Assembly: GCF_023555415.1 (NCBI RefSeq) | Contig: NZ_JAKRYL010000016.1 | Span: 1 to 64,000 of the forward strand | Length of the DNA: 64,000 nucleotides | DNA from: Halalkalibacter alkaliphilus | GTDB lineage: Bacteria > Bacillota > Bacilli > Bacillales > Bacillaceae_D | Reading direction: 5' to 3' | Notes under the pieces: generated by a model | What the model saw: only the letters and a program-made list of their open reading frames with translations | Databases searched by the model: none | Told to the model about the DNA's origin: nothing | Part shown: positions 1 through 8,079 of the stretch, piece by piece | Position numbering within the stretch: the first letter of the stretch is position 1 | Layout of the letters: every line of letters begins with the position of its first letter | Position numbers and translations under genes: made by a program

Positions 1-96
1 TACATACCGTTTCTTTTTTTTCAATCTAAGCGCTAATGGTTGTTTGACGTTTATATCAACGGGTTTAGTTTCGCTATTCGCAATGATTTTTGCCAT
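1..96 (-). CDS. 5' end of an unidentified gene (possible sugar ABC permease)
   Basis: Only the first 32 codons are present; the gene runs off the left edge. An ATG at 96-94 follows an AGGGGGG ribosome site at good spacing. The visible N-terminus is polar and then strongly basic (it ends LRLKKKKRYV), with no signal peptide yet. Sugar ABC permeases of the LplB/LplC type often start with such a basic cytoplasmic tail, and permeases are missing for the binding protein at 9462-10979, but this is inference only. It has its own promoter and cre site (190-228). Confidence 0.45.
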   Translation of the reverse strand, partial: MAKIIANSETKPVDINVKQPLALRLKKKKRYV

Positions 97-160
97 TATG
101 AGCCCCCCTGTTTATATCAAATATAACTTACAATGCATAAACCATTTACACATAGTAATC

Positions 161-179
161 TATTTACAATTAGTAAATA
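161..179. promoter_or_regulatory. Perfect palindrome, candidate operator
   Basis: TATTTAC-AATTA-GTAAATA is a perfect inverted repeat with 7-bp arms, placed just downstream of the -10 at 190-195. The core TTTAC-N5-GTAAA recurs in the long palindrome at 3288-3318 before the yesL-like gene. A weaker half-copy (TTTACA..TAGTAA) lies next to it at about 143-159. Confidence 0.4.
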
Positions 180-189
180 CTGTATTTCT

Positions 190-219
190 AGTATACATAG
201 AGAGGTCCCGTTTTTGCAA
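190..219 (-). promoter_or_regulatory. SigA-type promoter for the left-edge gene
   Basis: On the minus strand TTGCAA (-35, 214-219) is followed after 18 bp by TATACT (-10, 190-195). The -35 lies inside the cre-like site 215-228, which would allow repression by CcpA or a LacI-type protein. Confidence 0.5.
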
Positions 220-228
220 GCGTTTTCT
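215..228 (-). promoter_or_regulatory. cre-like catabolite-repression site
   Basis: Minus-strand AGAAAACGCTTGCA fits the CcpA consensus TGWNANCGNTNWCA except at the first base and the W position. It overlaps the -35 element of the promoter of the left-edge gene. Confidence 0.5.
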
Positions 229-305
229 TTATTTTCAAAAAATAAAAAAGACAAAATTTTAGTTTTTTCTCTCTCTTTTTCATTTGTATTACAAAGTTAA
301 TAAAT

Positions 306-1379
306 CTAGTTTAAAACTTGGCTACATGATCCTATAAATAGAGGCTCTTTCTTCTTTGCTGAATCATAAAAATGATCAACAATGTCCATCATATAGACAC
401 CGTGTTCAGCGGGAGCTATCGGTTCCTCATTAAAGATAATACAGTTTACAAAGTGTTCAAATTCATTCTTATAGAATGTGTTCTTATCTATTTTCGGACT
501 TATATCCACACACGTACCGTTTATTTCAGAATAGATTTGTAAGCTGCCATTTATCAAACTGGCTCCGCCTTTTGTACCAATTAATTCTACGAAGGTTTTC
601 TCTTCTGCTATATTGGCCGCCCAACTAAATTCAAAACTCACTGTACGTCCACCCATAAGATTTAAAAATCCTACGGCACTATCTTCAACATTATAGATTC
701 CGTTAATGCTCCTGCTGTATCCCGGGCGATCTCGGGATAATGTTTTATCGTAGTTTGTAACGGCGGAACCCATTATGTATGATGGATCAGGCATACCCAT
801 TAAATACAAGACTAAATCCAAATAATGTACACCTAAATCAATCATCACACCTCCACCAGAAAGCTCCTTATTCGTAAACCATGTCCCCCTGCCTGGTATA
901 CCGCTTCTTCTAATCCAACCAGCTTTTGCTTGATAGATCTCTCCTAAAAATCCTTTATCAATATAATCTTTTAAGAATACCGCTTCATTTGTAAATCTAT
1001 TATTTAATCCAACCATTACCTTTTTCCCTGATTTATTTTTCGCATCCAAAATACGTTTTGCTTCCTTCGCATTGATCGCTAATGGTTTTTCACAATGGAC
1101 ATTTACACCATTCATTAATGCAAAAATCGCTATTTCAGCATGTAACGAATTTGGAGTACAAATGCTGACAATATCTAAATTTTCTTTTCTTATCATTTCA
1201 ACATAATCATCGTACACATTTTCAATCCCGTATTCACTTCCTACTTTTTTGGCCTTTTCTTTATTTACGTCACATATAGAAACAATTTCAATATTAGGAA
1301 CATTACTATATCCTGATATATGCTTTCTTTCAGCATTTCTTCCGGCACCAATTAATCCATATCTAAGATTTCTAAACAT
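306..1379 (-). CDS. Gfo/Idh/MocA-family NAD(P)-dependent dehydrogenase
   Basis: The 357-residue protein begins with a Rossmann nucleotide-binding motif (GLIGAGRNAERKH, residues 8-20), carries the family EKP motif (residue ~98) and the C-terminal-domain signature GGGVMIDLGVHYLD. The family oxidises sugar or inositol hydroxyls to ketones using NAD(P). Length is typical. It lies 12 bp after the isomerase/epimerase gene, an arrangement common in keto-sugar pathways where dehydrogenase and TIM-barrel isomerase act in turn. The substrate cannot be read from the sequence; a desulfated sugar released by the nearby sulfatase is a reasonable guess. Cytoplasmic; no signal peptide. Confidence 0.85.
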   Translation of the reverse strand: MFRNLRYGLIGAGRNAERKHISGYSNVPNIEIVSICDVNKEKAKKVGSEYGIENVYDDYVEMIRKENLDIVSICTPNSLHAEIAIFALMNGVNVHCEKPLAINAKEAKRILDAKNKSGKKVMVGLNNRFTNEAVFLKDYIDKGFLGEIYQAKAGWIRRSGIPGRGTWFTNKELSGGGVMIDLGVHYLDLVLYLMGMPDPSYIMGSAVTNYDKTLSRDRPGYSRSINGIYNVEDSAVGFLNLMGGRTVSFEFSWAANIAEEKTFVELIGTKGGASLINGSLQIYSEINGTCVDISPKIDKNTFYKNEFEHFVNCIIFNEEPIAPAEHGVYMMDIVDHFYDSAKKKEPLFIGSCSQVLN

Positions 1380-1391
1380 ACTATTTTCCTC

Positions 1392-2177
1392 CTAAACTAA
1401 TAAGTTTTTCATATATGAAATTGTATAATTCACACCTTTTTCTCCTAATTCTCCAGTCCAAATGAGGGAATGTGGTTCGATACTAAGCCCTCCATCATAT
1501 CCTTTTACTCTTAATAGAGAAAGAAAAGTTTTCCAATCTGTCTGATCAAGCCCTGCTGGCGGATCATCTACTCTTTTTCCATCTACCATTAATGAACCTT
1601 TTAAATGAACATGTTGGAAACGATCACCCCAGTCCATCGTTTCTTTTAAGTAATCTCCTCCATCATAACGACAGTGTGAAGGATCATATTTGATTCCTAA
1701 CTCTGTTACATGTCCATGAACCACTTTCCAAGCCTCTGGTGTGTTAACAAAGTTGCCCTTCCGGCAATTATAAGTAGAAACAGTGACATTCTTTGATTTT
1801 GCAAATTCAACTAATCTCGATAAAAATCGAATTGCAGCCGTACAATTCTCGTAATAAGAAAGATCGGGAACATAGTTAACCCCGCAAACAAAATTCGAAC
1901 AATTTAACTCACTTGCTGCATCAATCAATTTAAAACATTTCTCAAGTTCGCTCTCAATTACCTGACCTTTTTGATCAATACGCAAAGATTTCCACCTACC
2001 AATGGATCCAACCTGAATGTCATATTGTTCGACCCATTTTTTAAGCTGAAATCGATCGTTATAAAAACCTTCAACATCATGACCATCATTAATACAAAAC
2101 TCCAAAAATTGAAGTCCTTTGTCCTTTGCACTTTGAAAACTTTCTTCAGTTGGCTTTGCAATGATTCCTAAGTTCAT
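1392..2177 (-). CDS. Sugar phosphate isomerase/epimerase (AP-endonuclease-2-type TIM barrel)
   Basis: A 261-residue cytoplasmic TIM-barrel protein with the family's metal-binding pattern: KYDPSHCRYDGGD, then RFQHVHLKG, then SIEPHS near the C-terminus. The longest open frame starts at a TTG at 2195, but AAAGGG lies 9 bp before the ATG at 2177 and is the better start. The first ~30 bp overlap the end of the Sda-like gene, so the two are probably translationally coupled. Family members isomerise or epimerise keto-sugars, or dehydrate keto-inositols as in IolE. It probably works with the downstream dehydrogenase. Confidence 0.8.
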   Translation of the reverse strand: MNLGIIAKPTEESFQSAKDKGLQFLEFCINDGHDVEGFYNDRFQLKKWVEQYDIQVGSIGRWKSLRIDQKGQVIESELEKCFKLIDAASELNCSNFVCGVNYVPDLSYYENCTAAIRFLSRLVEFAKSKNVTVSTYNCRKGNFVNTPEAWKVVHGHVTELGIKYDPSHCRYDGGDYLKETMDWGDRFQHVHLKGSLMVDGKRVDDPPAGLDQTDWKTFLSLLRVKGYDGGLSIEPHSLIWTGELGEKGVNYTISYMKNLLV

Positions 2178-2343
2178 TTTCTGGCACCCTTTCAAAAGTT
2201 AAATTCTCATTATTTTTTAGTAATGTTAAATCTAATCTTCTGTTCATTTCTTTTTCAATGAGGTCGATAAAATTTTTATCAACTTCGGTTATTAACGCTT
2301 TTTGGTATATTTCAACTAACAGTGTCGTACTAAGGTTTTTCAT
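2146..2343 (-). CDS. sda: Sda-like sporulation histidine-kinase inhibitor
   Basis: A 65-residue protein whose first ~40 residues match the Sda pattern: (K/R)xLSxxLLxExYxKA, then a helix with FIxLIExExxRR. Sda in Bacillus subtilis is a ~46-52-residue helical hairpin that binds KinA and blocks entry into sporulation. This copy has ~20 extra C-terminal residues. A strong GAGGAGAG ribosome site precedes the ATG. Its 3' end overlaps the start of the isomerase gene, an unusual place for a checkpoint protein. Identification rests on sequence pattern only; function in sporulation here is inferred. Extra Sda paralogues are common in Bacillaceae. Confidence 0.75.
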   Translation of the reverse strand: MKNLSTTLLVEIYQKALITEVDKNFIDLIEKEMNRRLDLTLLKNNENLTFERVPENELRNHCKAN

Positions 2344-2425
2344 TAAACTCTCTCCTCACAAAAATCCTATAAATCAATGGTTTATTATTTATAAATGATT
2401 TATTTTATGTTAACATTTTTACAGA

Positions 2426-2459
2426 AATCAATCAACTAATTTTCAGAAAATGATTGATT
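2426..2459. repeat. Inverted repeat upstream of the Sda-like gene
   Basis: AATCAATCA (2426-2434) and TGATTGATT (2451-2459) form a perfect 9-bp inverted repeat 83 bp before the Sda-like start, inside AT-rich DNA. It could be an operator; no regulator is identified. Confidence 0.35.
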
Positions 2460-2523
2460 ATTTTCACAAACTTTCTATTAGACCTAACTTGTCCTAATGT
2501 ATATAAAATTTATTTTTTACCAT

Positions 2524-2566
2524 TAAAAACATCAGCTATATGAGGGAATCCCATTTAACTGATGTT
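2524..2566 (-). terminator. Rho-independent terminator after yesL-like gene
   Basis: AACATCAG (2528-2535) pairs with CTGATGTT (2559-2566), with a smaller GGGAATCCC hairpin inside; on the minus strand a T-tract follows. It separates the yesL-like gene from the Sda-isomerase-dehydrogenase unit. Confidence 0.65.
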
Positions 2567-2604
2567 CTTCAAACATTCATGTAGTTACTAAACAATTTTA
2601 TATA

Positions 2605-3225
2605 TTATTCTTTTTCTAACTTGAGTTCATTTTTGATGAATGCATGATATGCAAAAAACATAATAATAAAGCTTAATAAACTACCACTAAAAAATGGGAT
2701 TAATCCAGGTATATGATTCATAAGAAACAATACAGCCAAAACTCCTGCACACATTGATACTGTTGAAAAAGGGTTTAGTATCATTAATAAAAATGAGACT
2801 TTCAATACTTGTATGAGTTTCATTTCATAATGAATAAAAACTGGAATTACATATAGAAGTGTAAGGGAATACAGAAGACTTACAGTTAAAAGCAAATAAT
2901 AAAAAATATGTAACCATCCACCTCTAAGTTGATCTATTATTCTTAAATCTATGTATAAAATGACTCCTAAAAACATGATAATAAGTCCTAGAACATTACT
3001 TTTTAGAAAATTCGTTTTAAATGCTAACCAAAACGTTTTAAAAACAGGGATATTAACCTCTTTCATGATCCACTTTCTAATGATAGAGAACATGGCAATA
3101 GTTGCTGGAAAAAATCCAAAAGCAATTAAACCTACGATGGTAAACAATATCCAGAGAAGATTGACATAAGCAAATTTCATAATCCAATTACAAATTCTAT
3201 AAATCGCCCACATAACGCCTTCCAT
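2605..3225 (-). CDS. YesL-like membrane protein (DUF624)
   Basis: A 206-residue integral membrane protein with about five hydrophobic segments. It matches the DUF624 pattern: an N-terminal amphipathic stretch followed by NLLWILFTIVGLIAFGFFPATIAMFSIIRKW. YesL-like genes sit in Bacillus polysaccharide operons with YesM/YesN sensors and LplA-type binding proteins, as here (9462-13859). Biochemical function is unknown in the family. It has a separate upstream region with a long palindrome (3288-3318) and its own terminator, so it is probably transcribed alone. Confidence 0.8.
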   Translation of the reverse strand: MEGVMWAIYRICNWIMKFAYVNLLWILFTIVGLIAFGFFPATIAMFSIIRKWIMKEVNIPVFKTFWLAFKTNFLKSNVLGLIIMFLGVILYIDLRIIDQLRGGWLHIFYYLLLTVSLLYSLTLLYVIPVFIHYEMKLIQVLKVSFLLMILNPFSTVSMCAGVLAVLFLMNHIPGLIPFFSGSLLSFIIMFFAYHAFIKNELKLEKE

Positions 3226-3287
3226 GATTCCACCTCTTTTCTACATTTTCACTTTTAAAAAGATAATAAGCTATATTTTTACACCAG

Positions 3288-3318
3288 TTAAATAGTTTAC
3301 TTAATGTAAATTATTTAA
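3288..3318. promoter_or_regulatory. 31-bp near-perfect palindrome, candidate operator
   Basis: TTAAATAGTTTAC and GTAAATTATTTAA flank TTAAT; 12 of 13 arm positions pair. It lies 63 bp before the yesL-like start. The core TTTAC-N5-GTAAA is shared with the palindrome at 161-179, suggesting one regulator for both promoters. Confidence 0.5.
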
Positions 3319-3385
3319 CTATAATTCTATCACACTCGAAACAACCCTTCAATTATCATTTTGATTATTCTGTAAATTAAAAGAT

Positions 3386-3415
3386 AGAAGGTGCATCGCT
3401 TAACGAAAGCCTTCT
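3386..3415 (-). terminator. Weak hairpin after the FGE gene
   Basis: AGAAGG (3386-3391) pairs with CCTTCT (3410-3415), followed on the minus strand by a T-rich stretch. The stem is short, so the call is tentative. Confidence 0.3.
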
Positions 3416-3480
3416 GAATGAAAATATGATTGAAGAACTTGGTACACAGCTTACCATTTATCCCCGTTTAAACTTTTACA

Positions 3481-4440
3481 TTACAGGTCAACAGCACATC
3501 TGAACCCCATATTTCCTGTAGAACTATCAGGTGTGTTCTTTGTTCTAGCTGCTACTCTATAACGATTGCAGTACGATTGATGGCAGAGGTACGAGCCACC
3601 TTTCATTATTTTTTCAGTTCCATGCTCGGAGCCCTTTGGATTTAGTATAACCTTCTCATTTGGATGAACATTTTGAAACCAATCCGAGCACCATTCCCAT
3701 ACATTTCCTGCTACATTGTACAACCCAAATTCGTTAGGCTGGAATGCATCAACTGGTGCTGTTGTTACGTAGCCATCTTTTGCTGTATTTTTCACTGGGA
3801 ATTCCCCTTGCCAAATATTACATAGATGTTTTTTCTTATGTGTTAATTTATCGCCCCATGGATACCTTTTTTGAACGAGGCCGCCACGAGCAGCATACTC
3901 CCACTCAGCTTCCGTTAATAGCCTTTTTCCTGACCATTTGCAGTAAGCGACAGCATCGTTCCACGATACATGGATAACAGGATGGTTCATTTTATCTTCA
4001 ATTGTAGAATCTAGCCCTTCTGGTTGTTTCCAACTAGCTCCTTTTACCGCTAGCCACCATGGTGTTTGTTGTGGGGAACCAACCACTTGACGCTTTGCTT
4101 CATCTGATATGAATAAATGAAATACAAATGACCAACCGAACTTTTCTGCATCCGTCTTGTAACCGGTCTCTTCAATAAATTCTTTAAAATGTTCGTTTGT
4201 AACTGCAAAGCGATCTACGGCAAATGGCTTGACATATACATTCCTAACTGGCCCTTCCCCATCTGCTTCTAATCCATCTTTATCATTTGTTCCCATTAGG
4301 AACTCTCCACCAGGAAGTTCGATAAGATTTTCATCATGCCTGCGTTTGGTAGATTTCATAACTATTCTAGGCTCTATTTTTTCCATCATTAGGCTACCAT
4401 TTAGATTCCGTTTAGCTGAGCAACATGCTTTCTCATTCAT
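3481..4440 (-). CDS. Formylglycine-generating enzyme (sulfatase-activating)
   Basis: A 319-residue FGE-sulfatase-domain protein that oxidises the active-site Cys of sulfatases to formylglycine. Starting at residue ~36 it shows ELPGGEFLMG, then WEYAARGG, GNVWEWCSDW and the diagnostic C-terminal segment with C286-H-Q-S-Y-C291 followed by NRYRVAARTKNTPDSS. Those two cysteines correspond to the catalytic copper-binding pair of true FGE, which distinguishes it from non-catalytic SUMF-domain proteins. The start at 4440 is chosen over 4464 because GAGGTGAT lies ~5 bp before it. No signal peptide. It follows the sulfatase gene at 4590-6083, its obvious client. Confidence 0.9.
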   Translation of the reverse strand: MNEKACCSAKRNLNGSLMMEKIEPRIVMKSTKRRHDENLIELPGGEFLMGTNDKDGLEADGEGPVRNVYVKPFAVDRFAVTNEHFKEFIEETGYKTDAEKFGWSFVFHLFISDEAKRQVVGSPQQTPWWLAVKGASWKQPEGLDSTIEDKMNHPVIHVSWNDAVAYCKWSGKRLLTEAEWEYAARGGLVQKRYPWGDKLTHKKKHLCNIWQGEFPVKNTAKDGYVTTAPVDAFQPNEFGLYNVAGNVWEWCSDWFQNVHPNEKVILNPKGSEHGTEKIMKGGSYLCHQSYCNRYRVAARTKNTPDSSTGNMGFRCAVDL

Positions 4441-4533
4441 ACGATCACCTCGTAATTTAATCATTTAACAAAATACAAACTCTGTTATGTAAACCTCTGA
4501 TTCTTATAATTGTTATTATACTAAAGTTAGATA

Positions 4534-4572
4534 GGGGGTGTCTCAAGGTCTGTTTCGGCCTTGGACACCCCC
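4534..4572. terminator. Strong hairpin between sulfatase and FGE genes
   Basis: GGGGGTGTCTCAAGG pairs with CCTTGGACACCCCC (one bulge). The T-rich tail is better on the plus strand, so on the coding (minus) strand this may act as a partial terminator or mRNA stabiliser that lowers FGE expression relative to the sulfatase. Confidence 0.5.
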
Positions 4573-4589
4573 TTTGCTTTATTTTATAT

Positions 4590-6083
4590 CTAGTGATGTC
4601 CCACTGGACTTTCATACGCCATGAATGAATTGATTCTCGGTCGTTTATTCTTCTCTGCCTTACTCCCAGGGAAAGTAACTTTCAATTCCTCCCCCTCAAC
4701 TGCAGGGTCCTGCTCTCTCGAAGTCAAAATACTAATTAATTTTTGGCGATACTCTTCTCTTTTTTCAGGTTCTTTTTTGACGAGATTCTTAAGTTCATTA
4801 GGATCTTCTTTTATATTGAAAAGTAGCTCATATCCGTCTGTTTCATACCAAATATATTTCCAGTCCCTGTCTGTTACCATTAATGTACGATGACGGTCCC
4901 TGCCAAATTCTCCTAATAAAAATTCTCTAACCGATTGAGAAGTGTCTTTCACAAGCGGAAGTAAACTTCTACCATCAATTCCTTCTGGGATCACACCACC
5001 GCCAATATCAACGAGTGTTGGCAAAATATCCTGTAAGCCGACCATCGAATGATTTATACTTTCCGCTTTCCATTCCGTTCCTAAACGTTCATCGCCTTGA
5101 TAAGGAGGCGTAATAATTAATGGAATATTACAAGAGCCTTTTAAGAAAGTAGATTTTGCCCAAAGGTTATGATCACCTAAGTTGTCACCATGATCCGCTG
5201 TAAAAACAATCCACGTATTATCTAACATTCCCTCTTCCGATAACGTACCAATGATACGATTAATTTGTCTGTCAATATGTGTAACCGATGCATAAAACGC
5301 ACGTTTTGCTTGTTCCTTTTGATGTTTTGTCTTCCCTTTTCCAAAAGCTAGACTCATTTGATGATAGATAGGATGTTCCTCAACCCAATCCCCCATCGCA
5401 GATTCAGGTATTTCCTCCCCTTCATACACATAAAGATCGTTCATCAATGGTGTTAGTGGTGGATGTGGAGCTGTGAATGAAGTCCATAAAAATAACGGCC
5501 TCGTCCAATCACGTCGTTTTATTTGTTTACATGCTTGTTCGCCAATCCACTCTGTTGGATGTAAATGATCTGGTAAATGCCACGGTGAAACCGCATATTC
5601 ATTCATCGATAGTCCGTGCGCAAATGCTTTTCCTGGATAACCTTGCTCCGCTAACCAAATTTCATAATCGTCGAGTTGCTTGTTTTCACCAAGTAATCTA
5701 CCTTCCTCACAAAGAAGCATTTCTTCGAAGCCGTAATGTTTTCTTTCTGGATAAACGTGCATCTTTCCAACTACTTTCGTTTGATACCCTGCGTCGCGAA
5801 GCTGTTGTGGCAATGTATCTTGAACAGGGAGCTCAAATCCTGCACGATATTCTTTTAACCCTAAACGATCTCCTTCTAGACCTGTCATCATCGTTGCTCG
5901 AGCCGGAATACAAACAGGTGTTGGCGAATAAGCCTGGCTAAACCTCACGCCATGCTCTGCTAGTTTATCAATGTGAGGAGTTTGAATCGCCGGATGACCA
6001 GCACAACCTAATAAGTCTGCTCTTAAATGGTCACACGTGATAAAAATGATATTGGGCTTTATACTTTTATTATTACTACTCAT
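4590..6083 (-). CDS. Cytoplasmic Cys-type sulfatase
   Basis: A 497-residue alkaline-phosphatase-fold sulfatase. It opens with NIIFITCDHLRADLLGC (metal-binding Asp) and carries the modification motif C58-I-P-A-R, i.e. C-x-P-x-R, followed by ATMMTGL. Further family marks are VVGKMH, TFTADHGDNLGDH-like FTADHGDNLGDH (metal site) and KSTFLKGSCNIPLII. It hydrolyses a sulfate ester after FGE converts Cys58 to formylglycine. No signal peptide is visible, so it acts in the cytosol on imported substrate. It lies 25 bp after dctM and before the FGE gene. The exact sulfated substrate is unknown. Confidence 0.9.
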   Translation of the reverse strand: MSSNNKSIKPNIIFITCDHLRADLLGCAGHPAIQTPHIDKLAEHGVRFSQAYSPTPVCIPARATMMTGLEGDRLGLKEYRAGFELPVQDTLPQQLRDAGYQTKVVGKMHVYPERKHYGFEEMLLCEEGRLLGENKQLDDYEIWLAEQGYPGKAFAHGLSMNEYAVSPWHLPDHLHPTEWIGEQACKQIKRRDWTRPLFLWTSFTAPHPPLTPLMNDLYVYEGEEIPESAMGDWVEEHPIYHQMSLAFGKGKTKHQKEQAKRAFYASVTHIDRQINRIIGTLSEEGMLDNTWIVFTADHGDNLGDHNLWAKSTFLKGSCNIPLIITPPYQGDERLGTEWKAESINHSMVGLQDILPTLVDIGGGVIPEGIDGRSLLPLVKDTSQSVREFLLGEFGRDRHRTLMVTDRDWKYIWYETDGYELLFNIKEDPNELKNLVKKEPEKREEYRQKLISILTSREQDPAVEGEELKVTFPGSKAEKNKRPRINSFMAYESPVGHH

Positions 6084-6107
6084 TTCATCCCTTCTTTCTA
6101 TTATTCT

Positions 6108-7415
6108 TTAATTCATTAATGATGGTAAAAACGTAATAATTTGTGGGAACAAAAGAAACAAAGCAATAATCGCAAAATCTGCAAAAATAAAAGGAACCGC
6201 ACCTTTATAAATGTCCCTAAGATCACTTCCTGGTACTGTCCCTTTAAGAATGAATAAACTCATTCCAAAAGGAGGAGTAACTAGTGCCACTTCCACTAAA
6301 AAGACAAGTAACACACCAAACCATATAGGATCGTATCCTAATGCGATGACCGCTGGAAAAATAATAGGAAGTGTCAAGAACATCGCAGAGATCATTTCGA
6401 TAAACATCCCTAAAATCAAGTACAATAATATGATTCCCAGTATAATAACGATCGGTTCTACTGGTAGAGATACTAAAAACTGTGACAAGGTGGTTGGAAT
6501 TCGAGAGACGGATAAAAAATAACTAAAAACAAATGCCCCTCCTACCAAAATAAAAATCATACACGTCGTTTTCATCGTTTCAATCATACTGTTCTTCATA
6601 ATTTCCCATTTGAATCCATGTTTCAATAGGACCATCACGAACACCACAAAGGCCCCCATTCCCCCAGCTTCTGTAGGTGTAAAAATACCGGAGTATAACC
6701 CAGCAACAATCGTAAAGACCAATATAGCAAAAGGACCTATCCCTTTTAACGACATCATCTTTTCTTTAAATGTCGTGTTAGGTTGTGCAGGTGCGATGTC
6801 TGGTTTTCTTTTTACTAAAATATAAACCAATATCATATAAACTGTGGCTGCGACAATGCCAGGGAGCAGCCCTCCGATCAATAGCTGCCCAATAGACTGT
6901 TGTGTAATAATGGCAAAGACAATCATTAATATACTAGGTGGAATCATAACGGCTAATGGGCCAACAGAGGCAACAACACCATAAGCTAACTTTTTATCCA
7001 CGCCCGTTTTCACCATTTCTGGAAAGGCAATCTTCGATAATGTCGCTGTCGAAGCGGGACCTGAACCTGAAACGGCACCAAACCCTGCTCCTCCAAAAAT
7101 CGTTACTTGCGCCATTCCACCAGGCAAATGCCCCACCCACTTTTTGGCCGTATCAAATAGTTGAGTGACAATTCCACAATAGTAAGCCAAAAAGCCCATT
7201 AGGATAAATAACGGGATTGCCGTAAAATTATAATCAGAAAGAGCTTCATAAAAGGTGTTCCCCATAATAGAAAAGCTAGATCCGGAACCTCTTATTAATG
7301 CGAACCCAAGAAACCCAACAAGAATCATAACAAAACCAACAGGAACCCTTAAAAAAACAAGGATCACCATGACTATTAAACCTAGTACTCCGATAAGCTG
7401 TGGATCAAGATTCAT
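6108..7415 (-). CDS. dctM: TRAP transporter large permease DctM
   Basis: A 435-residue membrane protein with about 12 hydrophobic segments and the DctM pattern: PLFILMGFLAYYCGI, GGAGFGAVSGSGPASTATLSKIAFPEM and IPPSILMIVFAIITQQSIGQLLIGGLLPGI. It is the sodium-coupled channel subunit of a tripartite ATP-independent periplasmic transporter, usually for organic or sugar acids. Length is typical. It lies 33 bp after dctQ and 24 bp before the sulfatase, so transporter and sulfatase form one operon. A charged sulfated molecule is a plausible cargo, as TRAP systems move acidic substrates. Confidence 0.93.
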   Translation of the reverse strand: MNLDPQLIGVLGLIVMVILVFLRVPVGFVMILVGFLGFALIRGSGSSFSIMGNTFYEALSDYNFTAIPLFILMGFLAYYCGIVTQLFDTAKKWVGHLPGGMAQVTIFGGAGFGAVSGSGPASTATLSKIAFPEMVKTGVDKKLAYGVVASVGPLAVMIPPSILMIVFAIITQQSIGQLLIGGLLPGIVAATVYMILVYILVKRKPDIAPAQPNTTFKEKMMSLKGIGPFAILVFTIVAGLYSGIFTPTEAGGMGAFVVFVMVLLKHGFKWEIMKNSMIETMKTTCMIFILVGGAFVFSYFLSVSRIPTTLSQFLVSLPVEPIVIILGIILLYLILGMFIEMISAMFLTLPIIFPAVIALGYDPIWFGVLLVFLVEVALVTPPFGMSLFILKGTVPGSDLRDIYKGAVPFIFADFAIIALFLLFPQIITFLPSLMN

Positions 7416-7448
7416 ACCCTTTCCCCCCTTATGTAAGTAATAAACAAA

Positions 7449-7985
7449 CTACGAAACCAACTGTTCGTCTTGCTTCTTTTTGTTTTCTTCTTTGACAAAG
7501 AGACATACGAATATATCGAGCAATAACCTTATACAAAGAGTCGCCATTCCTAATGTAATAAAGGCTTTAGAAGGCCATAGAGGCAGTTTTAATAAACTAT
7601 TCGCATTATAATCTTGATTAACAAAGGAGGACCACGCCTGTAATCCGCTTTGCCACGCAATGATTCCAATCACAAACAACCCTACACCATACCCCAACAA
7701 GTGAAAAAATTTCTGGAATTTCTCAGGCAAATAGTCGGTCACCACTTCAACTGTGATATTCCCCTTTTGACCTTGAACATAGGAAAATCCTAGAGCAACT
7801 AATGCCACAAAACATTGAACAACCATTTCATAAACACCGACAATAGGAGCACCAAAAACATTTCTCATAAAAATATTAATGGTGATTAGAAACATAATAA
7901 AAAACACGAGAAATCCACCAATAAGTAAAAAGGTAAGCTCTAGTTTCATAAACGATCTGTTGATTGTGTTAAGCACTTTTCCCAT
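7449..7985 (-). CDS. dctQ: TRAP transporter small permease DctQ
   Basis: A 178-residue protein with four hydrophobic segments; the first is LTFLLIGGFLVFFIMFLITINIFMR split around residue 20-40. The DctQ family is the four-helix partner of DctM. It shows the typical NIFMRNVFGAPIVGVYEM segment and a charged C-terminal tail. It lies between dctP and dctM in the same operon. Confidence 0.92.
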   Translation of the reverse strand: MGKVLNTINRSFMKLELTFLLIGGFLVFFIMFLITINIFMRNVFGAPIVGVYEMVVQCFVALVALGFSYVQGQKGNITVEVVTDYLPEKFQKFFHLLGYGVGLFVIGIIAWQSGLQAWSSFVNQDYNANSLLKLPLWPSKAFITLGMATLCIRLLLDIFVCLFVKEENKKKQDEQLVS

Positions 7986-8079
7986 TTATAGAACCCCTTC
8001 CTTTACCACACTCTTTATTCTATATATAGTTCTCAAGGTAAGCTGTATTAGAAGCAGCTTACCTTAAGAGATGAATCTA

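Noticed and set aside
44-262. 72-codon open frame on the plus strand
   Set aside because: It overlaps the clear promoter, cre site and gene start on the opposite strand, has no ribosome site and a low-complexity hydrophobic sequence.
3379-3501. Open stretch of ~40 codons on the plus strand reading KIEGASLNESLL...
   Set aside because: No start with ribosome site and it runs into the opposite-strand FGE gene; could be an old fragment but I recognise no family.
5477-5941. 154-codon open frame on the plus strand inside the sulfatase gene
   Set aside because: Antisense shadow of a well-supported gene; no family signature or ribosome site.
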